Assembly: GCA_026770025.1 (NCBI GenBank)
Contig: JAMXDE010000022.1
Coordinates: 930,001-994,000, forward strand
DNA: 64,000 nt
From: Craspedostauros australis
Lineage: Eukaryota; Bacillariophyta; Bacillariophyceae; Mastogloiales; Achnanthaceae
Reading direction: 5' to 3'
This document shows positions 1-11,220 of this stretch, piece by piece. Made by a program: the position numbers and the translations under genes. The notes beneath the pieces are model-generated. The model was given only the letters and a program-made list of their open reading frames with translations. It ran no database searches and had not been told where the DNA came from. Positions within the stretch are counted from its first letter, which is position 1. Every line of letters begins with the position of its first letter.

Positions 1-1
1 G

Positions 2-1978
2 CCAAGGCCTCTGCATCTGCACTTGAGCAGGAGCGGTCCATTCGACCATCAACACGTGCATGCGAGTGAGGAGGCAAGTGAAGACGCGATGCGCTTCGGC
101 GATACCCGCAGCACGCAGTCCCAAACAAGGAGAACTCAGACCAACCAGCATCAGTGGGTTTGGAATGTCACGAATGCAGACGTGCCCTGCATCCCGGCCT
201 TCTTCCCACCAATGGCAACTCCCACCTGCCGGACGCTGAAGAAGACCAGCATCCATGCGGTGGCCGCCCAGCTGTCCGCACACGCACGAATGCACTCCTG
301 GATGTCCAAGTACGACACAAACCACGCACGAATTGAATGCACGACCTCCAACCTGCTCAAGTTCGAAATCCAGCTCTGGCATCCAACACCAACGGAGGCT
401 GGGGCCGACCTCCACTTGGCGGCATCGTTGGTCTCTCCCCGCAAGCATCCGCGATCGAAGCGAGCCATGAACAGCCAGCGCAACCCCGCCGACATCATCG
501 TTGAGGTCCGGCGCCTGCGAGGATGCAGCGTCGAGTTCCATCACGTTCGAAGGGCCCTGCTCTTGCTTCTCACAAGATCGGATCGTGCCATGCGTACCGC
601 CCAAGCAGCTGAGGCCGAGAGCGCCACCTTTGCGCACCAATCATCCGATGCAACCGCCATCGCCAGCACCGTGGCGAACACAGTGACGGAAGCTGACACA
701 GCATCCATCAACACATCCAACATCATCGCTGGTGCCAGCAGTACCGATGCCAGTATCACCAATGCCAGTACCAACGCGAGTGTCAACATCAATGCCAACG
801 CAGGAACTACTCGTGTTCGCATGTCCATTCACAGACGGGGAGAGGCACCCCTCGAGAGCCACCTTGCGGAGAGTCAAACGATCGAGCAGAACCAGCCGCA
901 ACTGCAAAGACATCGACAGCAACGCCGACCAAGCGGACGCATCATCCAGCTTTACCGATCAGACAATGGCTTGCCATCACCGCTTTGCGCAGATGACATC
1001 TACGGCTTCAGCGATGACCTCGCGGATGAGAGTATCCACGAGGAGCTGGACAACTGCGTCGAGCTGCTTCTGGAATGCGACGGGGCGGTGGATGCCAGAC
1101 CTTCCCCGCAAATGACAGGCCGGCAAGGCAGGGAGAACAAACGGCACCTTGCTTGCGAGCGGCTTTCCATCCTTACGGACGATTCCAAGACGCATCCGGA
1201 TATCGCCAAGCAGGTTGCCACCATCATTCTGGATGACGAAAACGAAACCGGACGCATGTTGCGCAACGGCTTGGAGGACTGCTTCCTGCAGGAATCGTAT
1301 GCGATGAGTACGCACGCGTATGTGACGCCGCCGTTCTCTACCAAAGGCACACGCACAGGCACCATGAATGCAGTGTACTTGGATGCTGCCACGTTCCGCG
1401 CTCCTATCCACCGGCAATCGTCCGGCAGCCAGAACATCCAGTACCTCGCATTGCGCGTGCTGGTGCAGTCACTGGAGCTCATTCTGCAATCGTCAAGGCA
1501 GGCCGCCGCATCTTTAGGCAACTCGCGTGCTGATGATCTCACATCGCATCCCGATGCTGCGCGATCTGTGGACATGCTGGCGATCGACTTTCAACACCCA
1601 TTCTGGCAAACCGTCATCCAGCGCTGCTGGTTCTACTTGGAGTGGTGCTCCGAATGCGTTTGCCTAGCATCACTGGCAGCCACGGGCCTCAGCGTTGTCA
1701 TGGAATACGAAGACATTCAACGGCAGCACCGACAGCGCACACACCGGACAATGGCGGAACAGCGACACCGGCAACACAACTTCAAAGCAGAAGCTAGGAT
1801 CGACGCAAACGACGCCGCCAACGATTCCAGAGCATTCGTCGAACAGGACGAGCTGGAGTACATATATCCGATCGTTTTGGAAGCGATGGAGTATGGCCAG
1901 TCGCATCATCTTCGGTTGGAACGCGCTTCGCAGAGGTTGCTCGATGCTGTTCGACGAAGCTGTGATCATGATTGCTAA
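2..1978 (+). CDS. Orphan protein, 5' end probably outside window
   Basis: The reading frame is open from the left edge of the window to a TAA at 1976-1978, so the gene may begin upstream. The first ATG inside is at 89, giving about 629 residues. I recognise no named domain. From that Met, residues 135-160 hold a hydrophobic/basic block (IIVEVRRLRGCSVEFHHVRR) that resembles a motif I remember from uncharacterised diatom proteins. This is a weak recollection. A Ser/Thr/Ala/Asn-rich linker lies at roughly 180-250. The second half looks helical and may contain HEAT-like repeats, for example around RHLACERLSILTDD. The opposite-strand frames here are shadows. The gene is host-like in composition, with no sign of transfer. 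Function unknown. Confidence 0.6.
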   Translation, partial: PRPLHLHLSRSGPFDHQHVHASEEASEDAMRFGDTRSTQSQTRRTQTNQHQWVWNVTNADVPCIPAFFPPMATPTCRTLKKTSIHAVAAQLSAHARMHSWMSKYDTNHARIECTTSNLLKFEIQLWHPTPTEAGADLHLAASLVSPRKHPRSKRAMNSQRNPADIIVEVRRLRGCSVEFHHVRRALLLLLTRSDRAMRTAQAAEAESATFAHQSSDATAIASTVANTVTEADTASINTSNIIAGASSTDASITNASTNASVNINANAGTTRVRMSIHRRGEAPLESHLAESQTIEQNQPQLQRHRQQRRPSGRIIQLYRSDNGLPSPLCADDIYGFSDDLADESIHEELDNCVELLLECDGAVDARPSPQMTGRQGRENKRHLACERLSILTDDSKTHPDIAKQVATIILDDENETGRMLRNGLEDCFLQESYAMSTHAYVTPPFSTKGTRTGTMNAVYLDAATFRAPIHRQSSGSQNIQYLALRVLVQSLELILQSSRQAAASLGNSRADDLTSHPDAARSVDMLAIDFQHPFWQTVIQRCWFYLEWCSECVCLASLAATGLSVVMEYEDIQRQHRQRTHRTMAEQRHRQHNFKAEARIDANDAANDSRAFVEQDELEYIYPIVLEAMEYGQSHHLRLERASQRLLDAVRRSCDHDC

Positions 1979-2143
1979 AGCGTAGCGTCACCAGAGCACT
2001 CGACACGATTACATCTCATACTAGTACGCATTATATAACGCAATGCTATACTCGCAGCCTACCCCCAACATGCTCGAGACCAGAATCCTGCTTTCTGTGA
2101 GTCAATATGTATGTACACCAGCGGCAAACAGCACTGAAGACTC

Positions 2144-2190
<47 letters not shown>

Positions 2191-3819
2191 GCACAATGAT
2201 GCGGGTTCATCTTTTTACGTCTGCTGCTTTTGTTGATTCGTCTGATGCACCATCCATCGTAGGCAGAGAGTTGGCAGTTGGGCGTGGTGGGGCAAGGACA
2301 GAGGCTTTGCCCACATTCTAGAGAGAGAGGCTGGGGATGGAGCCAGAGCCAACTTTGCACCAGAGTGGCTCCGCGAGATGGCGATGCACGTCCACACATG
2401 GTACCTTGCGTGAACAAGAGATGTTACGGTGCTCGTACAGCACCATACGCAGCCCAAGAGTGTCCAAGATCGTCCAAGAGTATCTGAATGTGGGTGGAGC
2501 TCGTACTGCGTTTGATTCATGGGATACGAGTCACCAATGCACGTGCCATACGTCATGAGCACGTCCTGCCAATGTTTGCCTGGTACGTATTCGCATCCGC
2601 TTGGTCGAACCAGAGCCCTTGAGAGTAACGAAGCGCACCTGCGGATACAGAAGACGTGGGTGTTTTCTGACGAACACCCAAAGATCTAAGCCATCCCACA
2701 CGTCGTTCGAGTCCTTGCATCAGCGTCAACATCATCATCAGGTTCAGCATCCGTATCGTAAGTACGTACGTATGGTATGGTATGCATGGGCAATGTAGAA
2801 TAGAAGTCAGGGAGGAGTGTTTTATCCTTGGGACGATCTGTTTGACAACCAAGACGAAAGGAGGTCTTGGACCCAGACATCAGGTGCTTTGCGCACGACC
2901 TATGGTACGCGCCTGGCATCCGAAGGCCCCGCACGAATAGCATCAAACATCTTGGCTCTGCCTCCGTTATGCCATACAACGATAATGCCATTCTCAGACG
3001 CACGTACAAATACGATCGTCGCAAAGTGTAGGAAGACGATTTCGGTTGCAAGATTGAACATGAGGTGAGAAAGATGACAGACAAGTCCCTTTCCGCGAGC
3101 GACTCAGAGTGCTCTCCCCCTCCGGAGAGAGAAGTGGGGTTCTGGTTGCTTACCCGTACGTACCTATTATGCTGCGATGATGGGCACGCTCGAGGTGTCC
3201 GAGATGCCAAAATGTGAGGAGGTGAGGGTCAAAACAACACGAGAAAACAAAGATCGCAGAGGTAACCAGGAAACATCATGATGTGTCCCAGACAATTCCC
3301 TCTTCTGTTCTGTTCTTGAAGCGCAAACGTACCGGACAGCATGTTTCATCCCGTTCGGTTCGGCTCGTTATTTCGAGAACATCAACTCTGTTTGTCCAAT
3401 CACTATCGTGAGCTTGTAATGCTGATGGTCATGGGTGCTGTCAACGTGGTACGAACCGATGCTGTGCATGGTAGTTGTTTGGATGAATCCACAGGCGGGC
3501 GAAGCTGTTGGGTGCGTCCTCCGCCTCCCTGGTGGCCTCCGAGAGTGAACCACGTTGAGTACTACTATACACGCGTGAGTACGTATGTCGTTCCCTCCAT
3601 CGTTGTTGTGTGCTCTGTGTGCCTCCGTACCATACCCATGCCATACGAGCCGCATCCACTCCTGCCCACTCGAACACGAGGACGCTCGTGCATCCCATGA
3701 ACACACAAAAACCAAACCAGATCTGAACACAAACACAAACACCACAGTACCACCACCACTCCCTAGCGCACCCCCAACAAACAACAGCAGCAGCAGCAAC
3801 ATCAGCAGCAACAACAACC
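1979..3819. other. Intergenic, 1.8 kb, no gene supported
   Basis: It contains a GA microsatellite (2146-2186) and several frames up to about 175 codons that are low-complexity and unconvincing. The last 130 bases before 3820 are A/C-rich with CAG and AAC runs, which looks like the 5' leader of the next gene. Confidence 0.6.
2146..2186. repeat. (GA)n microsatellite
   Basis: About 20 uninterrupted GA dinucleotides. Shorter GA tracts recur at 6146-6165, 15901-15927 and 35413-35426, often just before or after genes. Confidence 0.95.
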
Positions 3820-4485
3820 ATGCCATCCGTTTCATTCGCAGAAGACAGGAATGTCGTGATCGAGGTCGAATCGCGAGCATGCTACTCGTTCGCGGAGGCA
3901 AGACAGATCTGGCTTTCCAGATTGGAGCTGGCCAAACTGCAGGACCGAGACGAACAGCTCCTCAAGGAGATCATGCGCAACAGAGCGGCCGCCGCTTCAG
4001 GCGATGACTCTACCGCCAGAACCCTCGACACCAGCGACAATGACAGTCTCTCATCCTCGCTGCTTGGCGATGAGCACGATGTCAGAGGACTGGAGCTGAG
4101 GTCGGCCAGCGCCAGCATCAGACGAAAGACCAGGACTCTGAGGGTCGTCCAAGGCGTCCTCGACGAGCAGTGCAAGCAATGGACCCAGGGCACGTCCGAC
4201 GATGAAAAGATCTCCCAGGCAAGCCGCGCCTTGTCACGCAGCTGCCGTCGCATGGCCCGTGTCATTGGCAAGTCCGACGAGGCGTGCATCCCGGAAGTCA
4301 TGGAGCAGAAACAGAAGGCGCAGGATGAGCAACAGCCCAAACTGAAACACCCCATCCGCACCCTATCCTTCCCCAGTCTTCGAAGATGCACCAAGTGGGC
4401 AGGAACCAAGGGGCGATCAAGGACAAAGAAGATGGAGACTGCTGGCATCCGAACATTCTTCGGCAACGCCTTCCGCCGTCCATGA
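3820..4485 (+). CDS. Small diatom-family protein with VSFAE / RGLE-like / VLDEQ signature
   Basis: This single-exon frame encodes 221 residues. It begins MPSVSFAED, followed by an aromatic/acidic block (IWLSRLELAKL, residues 30-40), a Ser/Asp-rich linker, a block with VRGLELRSAS (about 88-98), an Arg-rich helix, and VVQGVLDEQCKQW (about 107-119). The order of an F-rich beta-like start, an IW/LW helix, RGLE and AVLDEQ matches an uncharacterised family that I know from many diatom genomes. A second member lies at 57798-58334. The C-terminal 60 residues are basic (KGRSRTKKMET). No catalytic motif, signal peptide or membrane segment is visible. The ATG follows an A/C-rich leader with CAG/AAC repeats, which supports this start. 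Function unknown. Confidence 0.75.
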   Translation: MPSVSFAEDRNVVIEVESRACYSFAEARQIWLSRLELAKLQDRDEQLLKEIMRNRAAAASGDDSTARTLDTSDNDSLSSSLLGDEHDVRGLELRSASASIRRKTRTLRVVQGVLDEQCKQWTQGTSDDEKISQASRALSRSCRRMARVIGKSDEACIPEVMEQKQKAQDEQQPKLKHPIRTLSFPSLRRCTKWAGTKGRSRTKKMETAGIRTFFGNAFRRP

Positions 4486-6206
4486 TCGAGAAGAGGATTT
4501 GGATGGTATGGTATCATGCCACGCTTCGATCAAGCATCAACGGCAAGATGCTCGTCCTTCGTCGCAACGCCCACTTTTTGGAACGAGTTGTATACTAGAA
4601 TGTGTATTATATAATATTATATTATATTAGTTTTGTGTGTATTATATGATAGTATGGTAGAGTAACACGGACCAACATAACTGGAGTACTCAACAAATCC
4701 TCCACCCTCTGAACATACTATCCCTTTGTGTCTGGAATTCCCCAAATGTACTTATTGTAAGAGCTGCTGCTGTATTGCTGTGCCACCACTTCTATCCATC
4801 GTGCGGTGGTCCTGAATGGAGCATGGTTGGGTACGTAGGTCGTATCTTTACGACGTGTAGTGCAATACCATAACGGTGCAGAACTGCGTGACCGCATTCA
4901 GTGGCAAGAATTGTCGGGTACTTTGGCAGTGGGCTGCGATGGTAGTCCTATCTCTTGACTCGATATAATAGAATGTCGTGATCCATCTGATCAAACCGAA
5001 CAATGCGAGTCAACATTGTTTCAGTTCCTCCATTATTCGAAAATGCAGATGAATAACCGCTCTCGTCTTGAATCAATACCAACGGAACGCGCACGCCGGC
5101 ACTCCCACGAAGTTGTGAGGATTGGTTGAAGTTCTGTTTCAGATTGTGTTGTCAATCACGTCTGAGTGACAAGCAATGGGCCAATCATGTGGACGACAGT
5201 CGCACGAAACGCGCCTGACGGTGTTTTGCGGGATCGACGGGCGACAGGAAGAATCGACTTTTCCGCTCACCCGGCGCGGCGTGTCACAATTGTGCCTGGG
5301 CGAAGGACATGACATGCGACACCAATAGCTGCAGAAAGGCCCAAACTGGCAACCGAGCAAGGCGAAATGCCACCCAAAGGATTGAGCTCGCCAGGCAGTT
5401 TGATTGTCCAGCTGGTTCCGTCATTGTTCGTGTTGGCCGTTGCTGTCTTTTTGCGCCACCGACATCAGGCACCTGGCGAAGTTGTGTCGACAACTGCGCA
5501 CGCAGAGTCGTGGCATTGGACGAGGAAGGTGCTGTCGCCAATGTTAGAAGGCACATGGGGGTGTCGTCGGGTACTGCAGAGCAATACTCCACGACCAGAG
5601 GGTCCTGTTGGCATTCGTGGTGTCCGATTGTGACCACGCTGTCAACATCATTGGCGTATCGTACTTGTGCCTTGGCTGCCGCGGACAGAAGTCCTCGTAC
5701 GGGTTCTTGTGGAGGAGAGTTCCCGTAAGGTGAGAGGCTATTGTGGTTGTCGATGATGGATGTTGTTGACGACGATGGCGATGACGATGATGTCTATTGC
5801 CGATGCTCATGGTGCTCGCGCGTTTTGCCTGCACCATTCATCGAACGCAAAAGTGCACTCTCGTGGCGTGCTTTCATTCTCCATGACGGTCACAGCGCGC
5901 GATTGCTTTGATCATCCACCACATCCACATCCTCACTATCATTCATCATCCATCACTCATCATCCATCATCCTCATTCAGAGGCACATTCGCAGTTTCTG
6001 TTGCAACTGCGACCATCGTGGCCGCATCAAATAACCCATCCTCTTCCCACAACATCAGATTGTGGATCAAAAGAAGCCAACCGGCCAATCAGCTCTACTC
6101 ACCCAATCATTGAACCAGTTCGACAAATCCTGCTCCACATCCTGCAGAGAGAGAGAGAGAGAGAGCGACAGAGAGAGACTGGATAGACAAACCCAAGAAA
6201 GTCACC
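4486..6206. other. Intergenic, 1.7 kb; 3' AT-rich tract and SIT upstream region
   Basis: An AT-rich stretch at 4600-4660 follows the preceding gene and probably contains its 3' end. Between 5900 and 5980 there is a CAT/CCA-rich stretch, and a GA tract lies at 6146-6165, 40 bases before the SIT start. Frames of 90-140 codons at 5284-5837 have no recognisable content. The upstream region of SIT is here, but I cannot point to a specific control element. Confidence 0.55.
6146..6165. repeat. (GA)n tract in SIT leader
   Basis: Ten GA units, followed by a second short GA run at 6171-6178. The SIT start codon is at 6207, so the tract probably lies in the 5' untranslated leader. Confidence 0.85.
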
Positions 6207-7862
6207 ATGGATGCGCTTCAACTCTTCAAGTCGATCTACTCCACGATGTTGCTCATCTTCTCGATGGCCATCGTCTGCGGACTCATCTTCAACAAGCAGA
6301 CCAAGGTCTCGTCCGAGGTCCACCCAGCCCTCGCCTTGATCCTCATGATCGCCGCCCTCGCCTGGCTCAACATGGTTGAGGGAGGGCAAGGTGCTTTCGT
6401 CGGTCTCCCACCGGTGGACCGCGACCTCTACGTCGAATCCCACCCGACCAGCCACAAATGCACCTCCCTCGTCCACAAGGGTGACAACCTCGATCGTTAC
6501 CTCATGGGACGTCAGTTCATGGTCCTTCTCATCGTCTTCACCATCAACCAATGCGGTGCCCCGCTCGCTGATTCCGAGGTCTTCGGATTCCCAGACATCA
6601 TGATCCAGATCTTCCTCGAGTCCGGCATCGCCATGATCCTCATGACAACCATGGCCGGGCAGCTCAATTCGCAGGTCAACGCTTCGCACTGCATGCTTGA
6701 CTACATCAACAACTACTTCGCCGTCTTCACTCTTTGGGTCGCCCTCGCCATCGAGTTCTCTGGAATGCTCCATACATGCTACCCCGCCCAGATGTTCTTT
6801 GCCAGGGCCTCCGGCAAGCCGCTCGAATCCAAGGAACCTCCACGCACTACCGCACAGAAGATCTTCTTCTGGGGCCGCGTCGTCTTCTCCTTCGGCATCC
6901 TGCTCTTTGCCCTCGCCGTCACGCTCACGGCTTTGTTCGAGGGGAAGACCACCATGTGGGATGGGGTGCCAAACGGAGTCGCCGTCATCCTCTTCTTCGT
7001 CTTCATGTCCATCGTCGGGCTCCTCGAAGGCATGCAGATCGCTTTCTTCGCCGTCACCAAGCTCGCAAAGAATGAACGCGGGAATCACCCATTGGCCCGC
7101 AAGACCTGCCATGTGCTCTTCCGCGGGGAGGGACGCAACCTTCCAGGATTCATGATCGGTCGCCAGGTCTGCGTTACCATGTGCTTCTTCATCATCGCCC
7201 GTGTCACCACTCTTGATGTCGAGGTCGGGGTGGATGAGAACATCTTTGGGGTTTCTGACACCGTCCAAGAGTTCTTCAACACGGGGCTGCTTGGAGCCTT
7301 GATCACCACCATCGTCGCCTCCATTATGTGGCAGCTGGTCGCGTCCGCTTTCCCAATCGCCTTCCTCTCCAACCCACTGGTGTACGTCTTCCTACAGATC
7401 TGTCTGTTCCTGGAAGCCACGGGCATCTGCTCCGGAGCCTGGGTCCTTGCCTCCATCCATAAGGCCGTCTCTGGCTTCCAGCTCGATGAGGTATACATCG
7501 GTACCCCAGAGGAACGTGCTGCTGCTGCGAAACCAGACCACAAGAGCGATCGCAACATGCACTTGGGAACCAACGTCCTCGTCGGAGAGGCCGGTACCGG
7601 TAAGATTCCAAGCGAATACCTCAACATTCACAGCACCATGGAATCGTCGCCGTCGGACCCCGCCACCGCACGTCGCGAACGCATCCGGTCCTCCATCGAT
7701 GCTGCCCGCGAGCAGATCAAAGCCCGCAACCAAACTAGACAAGCCCGAGCCTCTCAGGCTTCCGTTGGCATACAAGCAGCTGCTCTGGGTAAGTTCAGTC
7801 AGGAGGATGAGGGGGACTCAACTGACATCGACGGTGACGAGGAGATGGGTGGCCACAAGTAA
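6207..7862 (+). CDS. SIT: Silicon (silicic acid) transporter
   Basis: SITs are sodium-coupled silicic acid transporters of the diatom plasma membrane that feed silica cell-wall formation. This intronless frame encodes 551 residues, close to the usual length of about 550. Both family motif pairs are present: EGGQ (58-61) with GRQ (101-103), and EGMQ (274-277) with GRQ (318-320). The first half also has HKGDNLDRYLMGRQF and SQVNASHCMLDYINNYF; the second has GEGRNLPGFMIGRQ and NPLVYVFLQICLFLE. About ten hydrophobic segments can be seen between residues 10 and 440. The last 90 residues are hydrophilic, with a charged helical stretch (RRERIRSSIDAAREQIK) consistent with the C-terminal coiled coil of the family, then an acidic tail. 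All key residues are intact, so it is probably functional. Neighbouring genes are unrelated. Confidence 0.97.
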   Translation: MDALQLFKSIYSTMLLIFSMAIVCGLIFNKQTKVSSEVHPALALILMIAALAWLNMVEGGQGAFVGLPPVDRDLYVESHPTSHKCTSLVHKGDNLDRYLMGRQFMVLLIVFTINQCGAPLADSEVFGFPDIMIQIFLESGIAMILMTTMAGQLNSQVNASHCMLDYINNYFAVFTLWVALAIEFSGMLHTCYPAQMFFARASGKPLESKEPPRTTAQKIFFWGRVVFSFGILLFALAVTLTALFEGKTTMWDGVPNGVAVILFFVFMSIVGLLEGMQIAFFAVTKLAKNERGNHPLARKTCHVLFRGEGRNLPGFMIGRQVCVTMCFFIIARVTTLDVEVGVDENIFGVSDTVQEFFNTGLLGALITTIVASIMWQLVASAFPIAFLSNPLVYVFLQICLFLEATGICSGAWVLASIHKAVSGFQLDEVYIGTPEERAAAAKPDHKSDRNMHLGTNVLVGEAGTGKIPSEYLNIHSTMESSPSDPATARRERIRSSIDAAREQIKARNQTRQARASQASVGIQAAALGKFSQEDEGDSTDIDGDEEMGGHK

Positions 7863-8780
7863 GTACGAGTATCCTGTTCCCTGATCCAGCTGCGACCACA
7901 ATGCACTGAACCAGAACTTGAACCAGAACTATCATCCACCACCACTGTAACATGCGCATGCACACACATGTGCATAGGCCGTGTCACGCCGCAAATGCAA
8001 CCGTGGTGCGGAACGAGCCCATCGATCAACCGGGGCGGTAGATTTACATGAATTCATAGTACGAGTACAATAGAGTAGAGTAGCAGGGGTATTAATGTAG
8101 AATAAATGTAGCATTCCAATAGACTTTGTATGGGAGTAGGGTACGTCGTTCGGAAGGTGTGAAGGGTCGAACAAATCGACCGTGTGTGCAATTGCATGGT
8201 TGGGGTACCGTTGCACAGACCTGCTTCACCTTTTCTGTGCAATTCCTCGTTTTTTTATTGTTGTTCACGATGGAGGTTCTGTTGTTGTGGCAATCGGAGT
8301 ACGAGCACTGGTACGAGCCGGATGGTGTGGTTCTTCCATCCGCGATGGAGGTTGGAGTGAGGCGGGACAATAATCACGACGCCCCTGTCGGCTTCACCTG
8401 TGGTGGTGAGACTGTCGGTTGGATGTCACTGCTACAATGTTCTGAATCATAACGGGATACTTGTAGAGTAGAGCAGAGTACTATTGTTACCATGTGGGGC
8501 ACATCGTGCTTGTGCTGTGCGTCATCCTCGTCCGAAAGGACACTGATTCGTTGTTCCATCGAGTGCTTCGCGCATCTGCGTATGTTCGTAGAGTGAGTAG
8601 AGTATGTATATTCGTACTAATATGGGGTTGTGATTGGTTGCATGGCACGTTGTGATACCGTGCCTTTACGATTGAGAATGTGAATGTTGGTGTAATTGTG
8701 ATTGTTGTGCATATTGATAATGTGGTGGTGATGTACATCCTTTCCGTCACTTGGTTCGTTCATGGACAGCAGTCGCATCA
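7863..8780. other. Convergent intergenic, 0.9 kb
   Basis: This lies between the 3' ends of SIT and the RING gene. It is rich in short GTACGAG and TAGAGTAGAG words (about 8057-8082, 8464-8480, 8589-8605). No coding frame is convincing. Confidence 0.6.
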
Positions 8781-11220
8781 TCATGTAACCAGCGGTGCGC
8801 TGCCTCCTTCGACGTCCGCGTCGGATGAGACCAACATCGTCAATGACTCTTCGTCTTCATATTCGCTGATGTCACCATCCTGGAGGACCTGCTGGTAGGC
8901 GGATGATGGCGCAGTCCGGGATTGACGTCGGATGCCCTCCGACTGAGATCGACGCATGGAGATGGGGCTGGACAGCACCGACATCAACGATGCCGTGATG
9001 GACGGTCGCCTCGGTTGTTGCGAATGTGCTTGCTGTTCATGACGACGCGTGTAGTCTTCATCACCGGCACTGTCAACGAAGGGCGGCGGCTGGAATGGCA
9101 ATGGAGGCAGTCCACTTGCTTGGTTGAAGGAGATTGCGGACATGACATCATTGGTCATCTCCATCGAAGCGGACCTTGATCTTGCCGCCATCCCCGACCT
9201 CACTGCGCCCGGCGTCACCGTGAGCGATGATGATCTTGATTGCAATTCCACCTCGGAGCTGCGCCTGTTGAATCTGCCGCCATGCTGCTGCTGCTGTGTT
9301 CCCTGAGAGAATGTGCGTCTGAGTGGGATGGAGGGTATCATGGGCGACATGGGCATCATGTTGAGAGCGGATTGCAGGAAGCTGGAGCGCCTCATCACGG
9401 GCTTGGCGTGGATTGGAGATGCCATGGATGCGGTTGCAGCGGCGGATGACTGCATGGCGCAGGATCTTCTCACAAGCAGACCTCCCATGATGAAGAAGAC
9501 GTCCTCCGTGCTGCTATTTCTGCTGCTGGCGCTGTCATCATCACTGTCCGAATCATGATCGGTGCTGCCGGTGCTGCTGTTGCTTTGATTGTCGTTCTCG
9601 TTGTCGTTATCATTGTCATTATCGCTGTCAGTGTCGTTGCCGCTGTCGGAGAAGATGGTATCCGCGGTGTCCGACGATGTGTTGAGTGCAGTCTCCCGCC
9701 CATGCATTGCTCGAGGCTGCGCTGAGCTGTTGCCATCTGTTCCATCGTTGGCCGTGCCGGCCTCATGGATCACATCTATCGATCCCGATAGCTGCTTCGC
9801 ATGAGGCACATCCACGGTCTTGCCACTGTCATGCGGGTTGCGCACGAGAAGCTCTGTGCGACATGCCGGGCAATCATCCTGACGCTGATCACACAGCCAC
9901 AGCTGGATGCAGTCGACGTGGAAGACGTGTCGACAGCACCATGACGGTGAAGACTCTTCCGTTGTGTTTGCATTTGCGCTTGCATCAATGTCTGAGCCAG
10001 CGCCTGTTGCTGTCGATCCCGATGTCGCTTTTGACTTCGATCGTGATCTCGTGCATGGCTTGTTGTTCTGATAGCTCCATGAGACGACGTCGTTCACTTG
10101 GAAGTCCTCCATGCAGATGATGCAGGTTGATTCCTCTTCCACATCGCTGTTGAGCATTTCATTGGTGAGGATGGGCACACAGAACGGGCTGGAGGTTGGT
10201 GGTGGCAGTGGTAGCTTTGATGCAGTTCTACCGTCCGTGTTGCTGTTGCTGTTACTGTTGTTGCGGGCGGTAGCGCTGGTCTGAGAATGCGACCCACCCT
10301 GCTCAATATCCATATCAGCATCTTCATCTTCATTCATGTCAAGGCCGCCTTTGGATTCGTAAGCCGCGCTGCTCGGGCGAGAGAGGGTGTTGGAAAGGTG
10401 GAATGAGTCCAGCACCTCCTGCACTGTCCAGTAGAAGTAACCGTTCGGTTCTTGCTTTTGGATGGTCTGTTGAAAGATGAGTGAGGATTTGGAGTGTTGG
10501 TGCGATGGCAGTGGCAGTGGCACGGGTGAGGAGGTGGATGTATTGGCAGATGGCAATGCAATTGAGTACTCTAACATGCGCGTACATCATGGACGACGCG
10601 TGCAAGTGACAGCGACATAGACAGTGGCCATGCCTGTGACGTTGACCACCACAGCGATTTCTGATTGGACTCACCGTTTCGTACATGTTGGCTCTCATCC
10701 ACAGCTTGCGCTGCTCCGGAGTATCCTTCTTGATCTTCTGTCTGGCCTCCCGTTCCTCGCGGCGTCGCTCCCGCCTCTGCCTGCGCCTCTGGAGGTTTTC
10801 CTGAGCTCTCTGACGGATCTGCTCTCCTCTGCGCAGCTCTGGTGGAGGGATGGATGATCGTGAGCATCCCAGCATCATGAAGATGAGCGCAACGGCCAAA
10901 GCCGTGAGGAAGATGTCATCTGTAGTCATGGCTTTGGAGTGATGCCCGCCGTTGTTCCCATCGTCTGATGCTGAAGTGAAATTGGAGGTAGAATTGGAGA
11001 TGGCATCGAGCGGATCTGTCAAAGACGTCAGGCCTGAAGAGATGGTTGTGGGAGGGAAGGTAGGGAAGGTGGCATCTGCAAGCCCTTCGTCTGCAGAGCT
11101 GCTGATGCTGTTGCTGATACTGGGAGAGGAGGGGCTGTCTGCATCTCCATTCGCATCTTCAGACGAGAGAGGCACCACGTCGATCACGTCGATCTCGGAA
11201 GTTGTGATCTCCATCTTCAA
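8781..11220 (-). CDS. Single-pass membrane RING-H2 E3 ubiquitin ligase (two exons)
   Basis: Exon 1 is 11220-10675 (182 codons). A 208-bp intron (10674-10467, GTGAGT to TTTCAACAG) is removed in phase 0. Exon 2 is 10466-8781 (561 codons plus stop). The 743-residue product has a Ser-rich N-terminus, one membrane segment (about 102-119, DDIFLTALAVALIFMMLGC), a highly basic Arg/Glu helix (129-165), and the conserved join RANMYET|TIQKQEPNG. A RING-H2 finger follows at about 297-384: CIIC, then a long variable loop, CRHVFHVDC and CPAC. The C-terminus is low-complexity, with an Asp/Asn/Ser tract coded around 9590-9640. I know similar proteins (TM, basic helix, RING) from other diatoms, and infer a membrane-bound E3 acting with an E2 enzyme. 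Substrate unknown. The splice consensus plus continuity of the conserved NMYET...EPNGYFYW region supports the model. Confidence 0.85.

Noticed and set aside
6099-7268. 389-codon minus-strand frame opposite SIT
   Set aside because: It is antisense to a clearly conserved transporter and has an acidic composition caused by codon bias.
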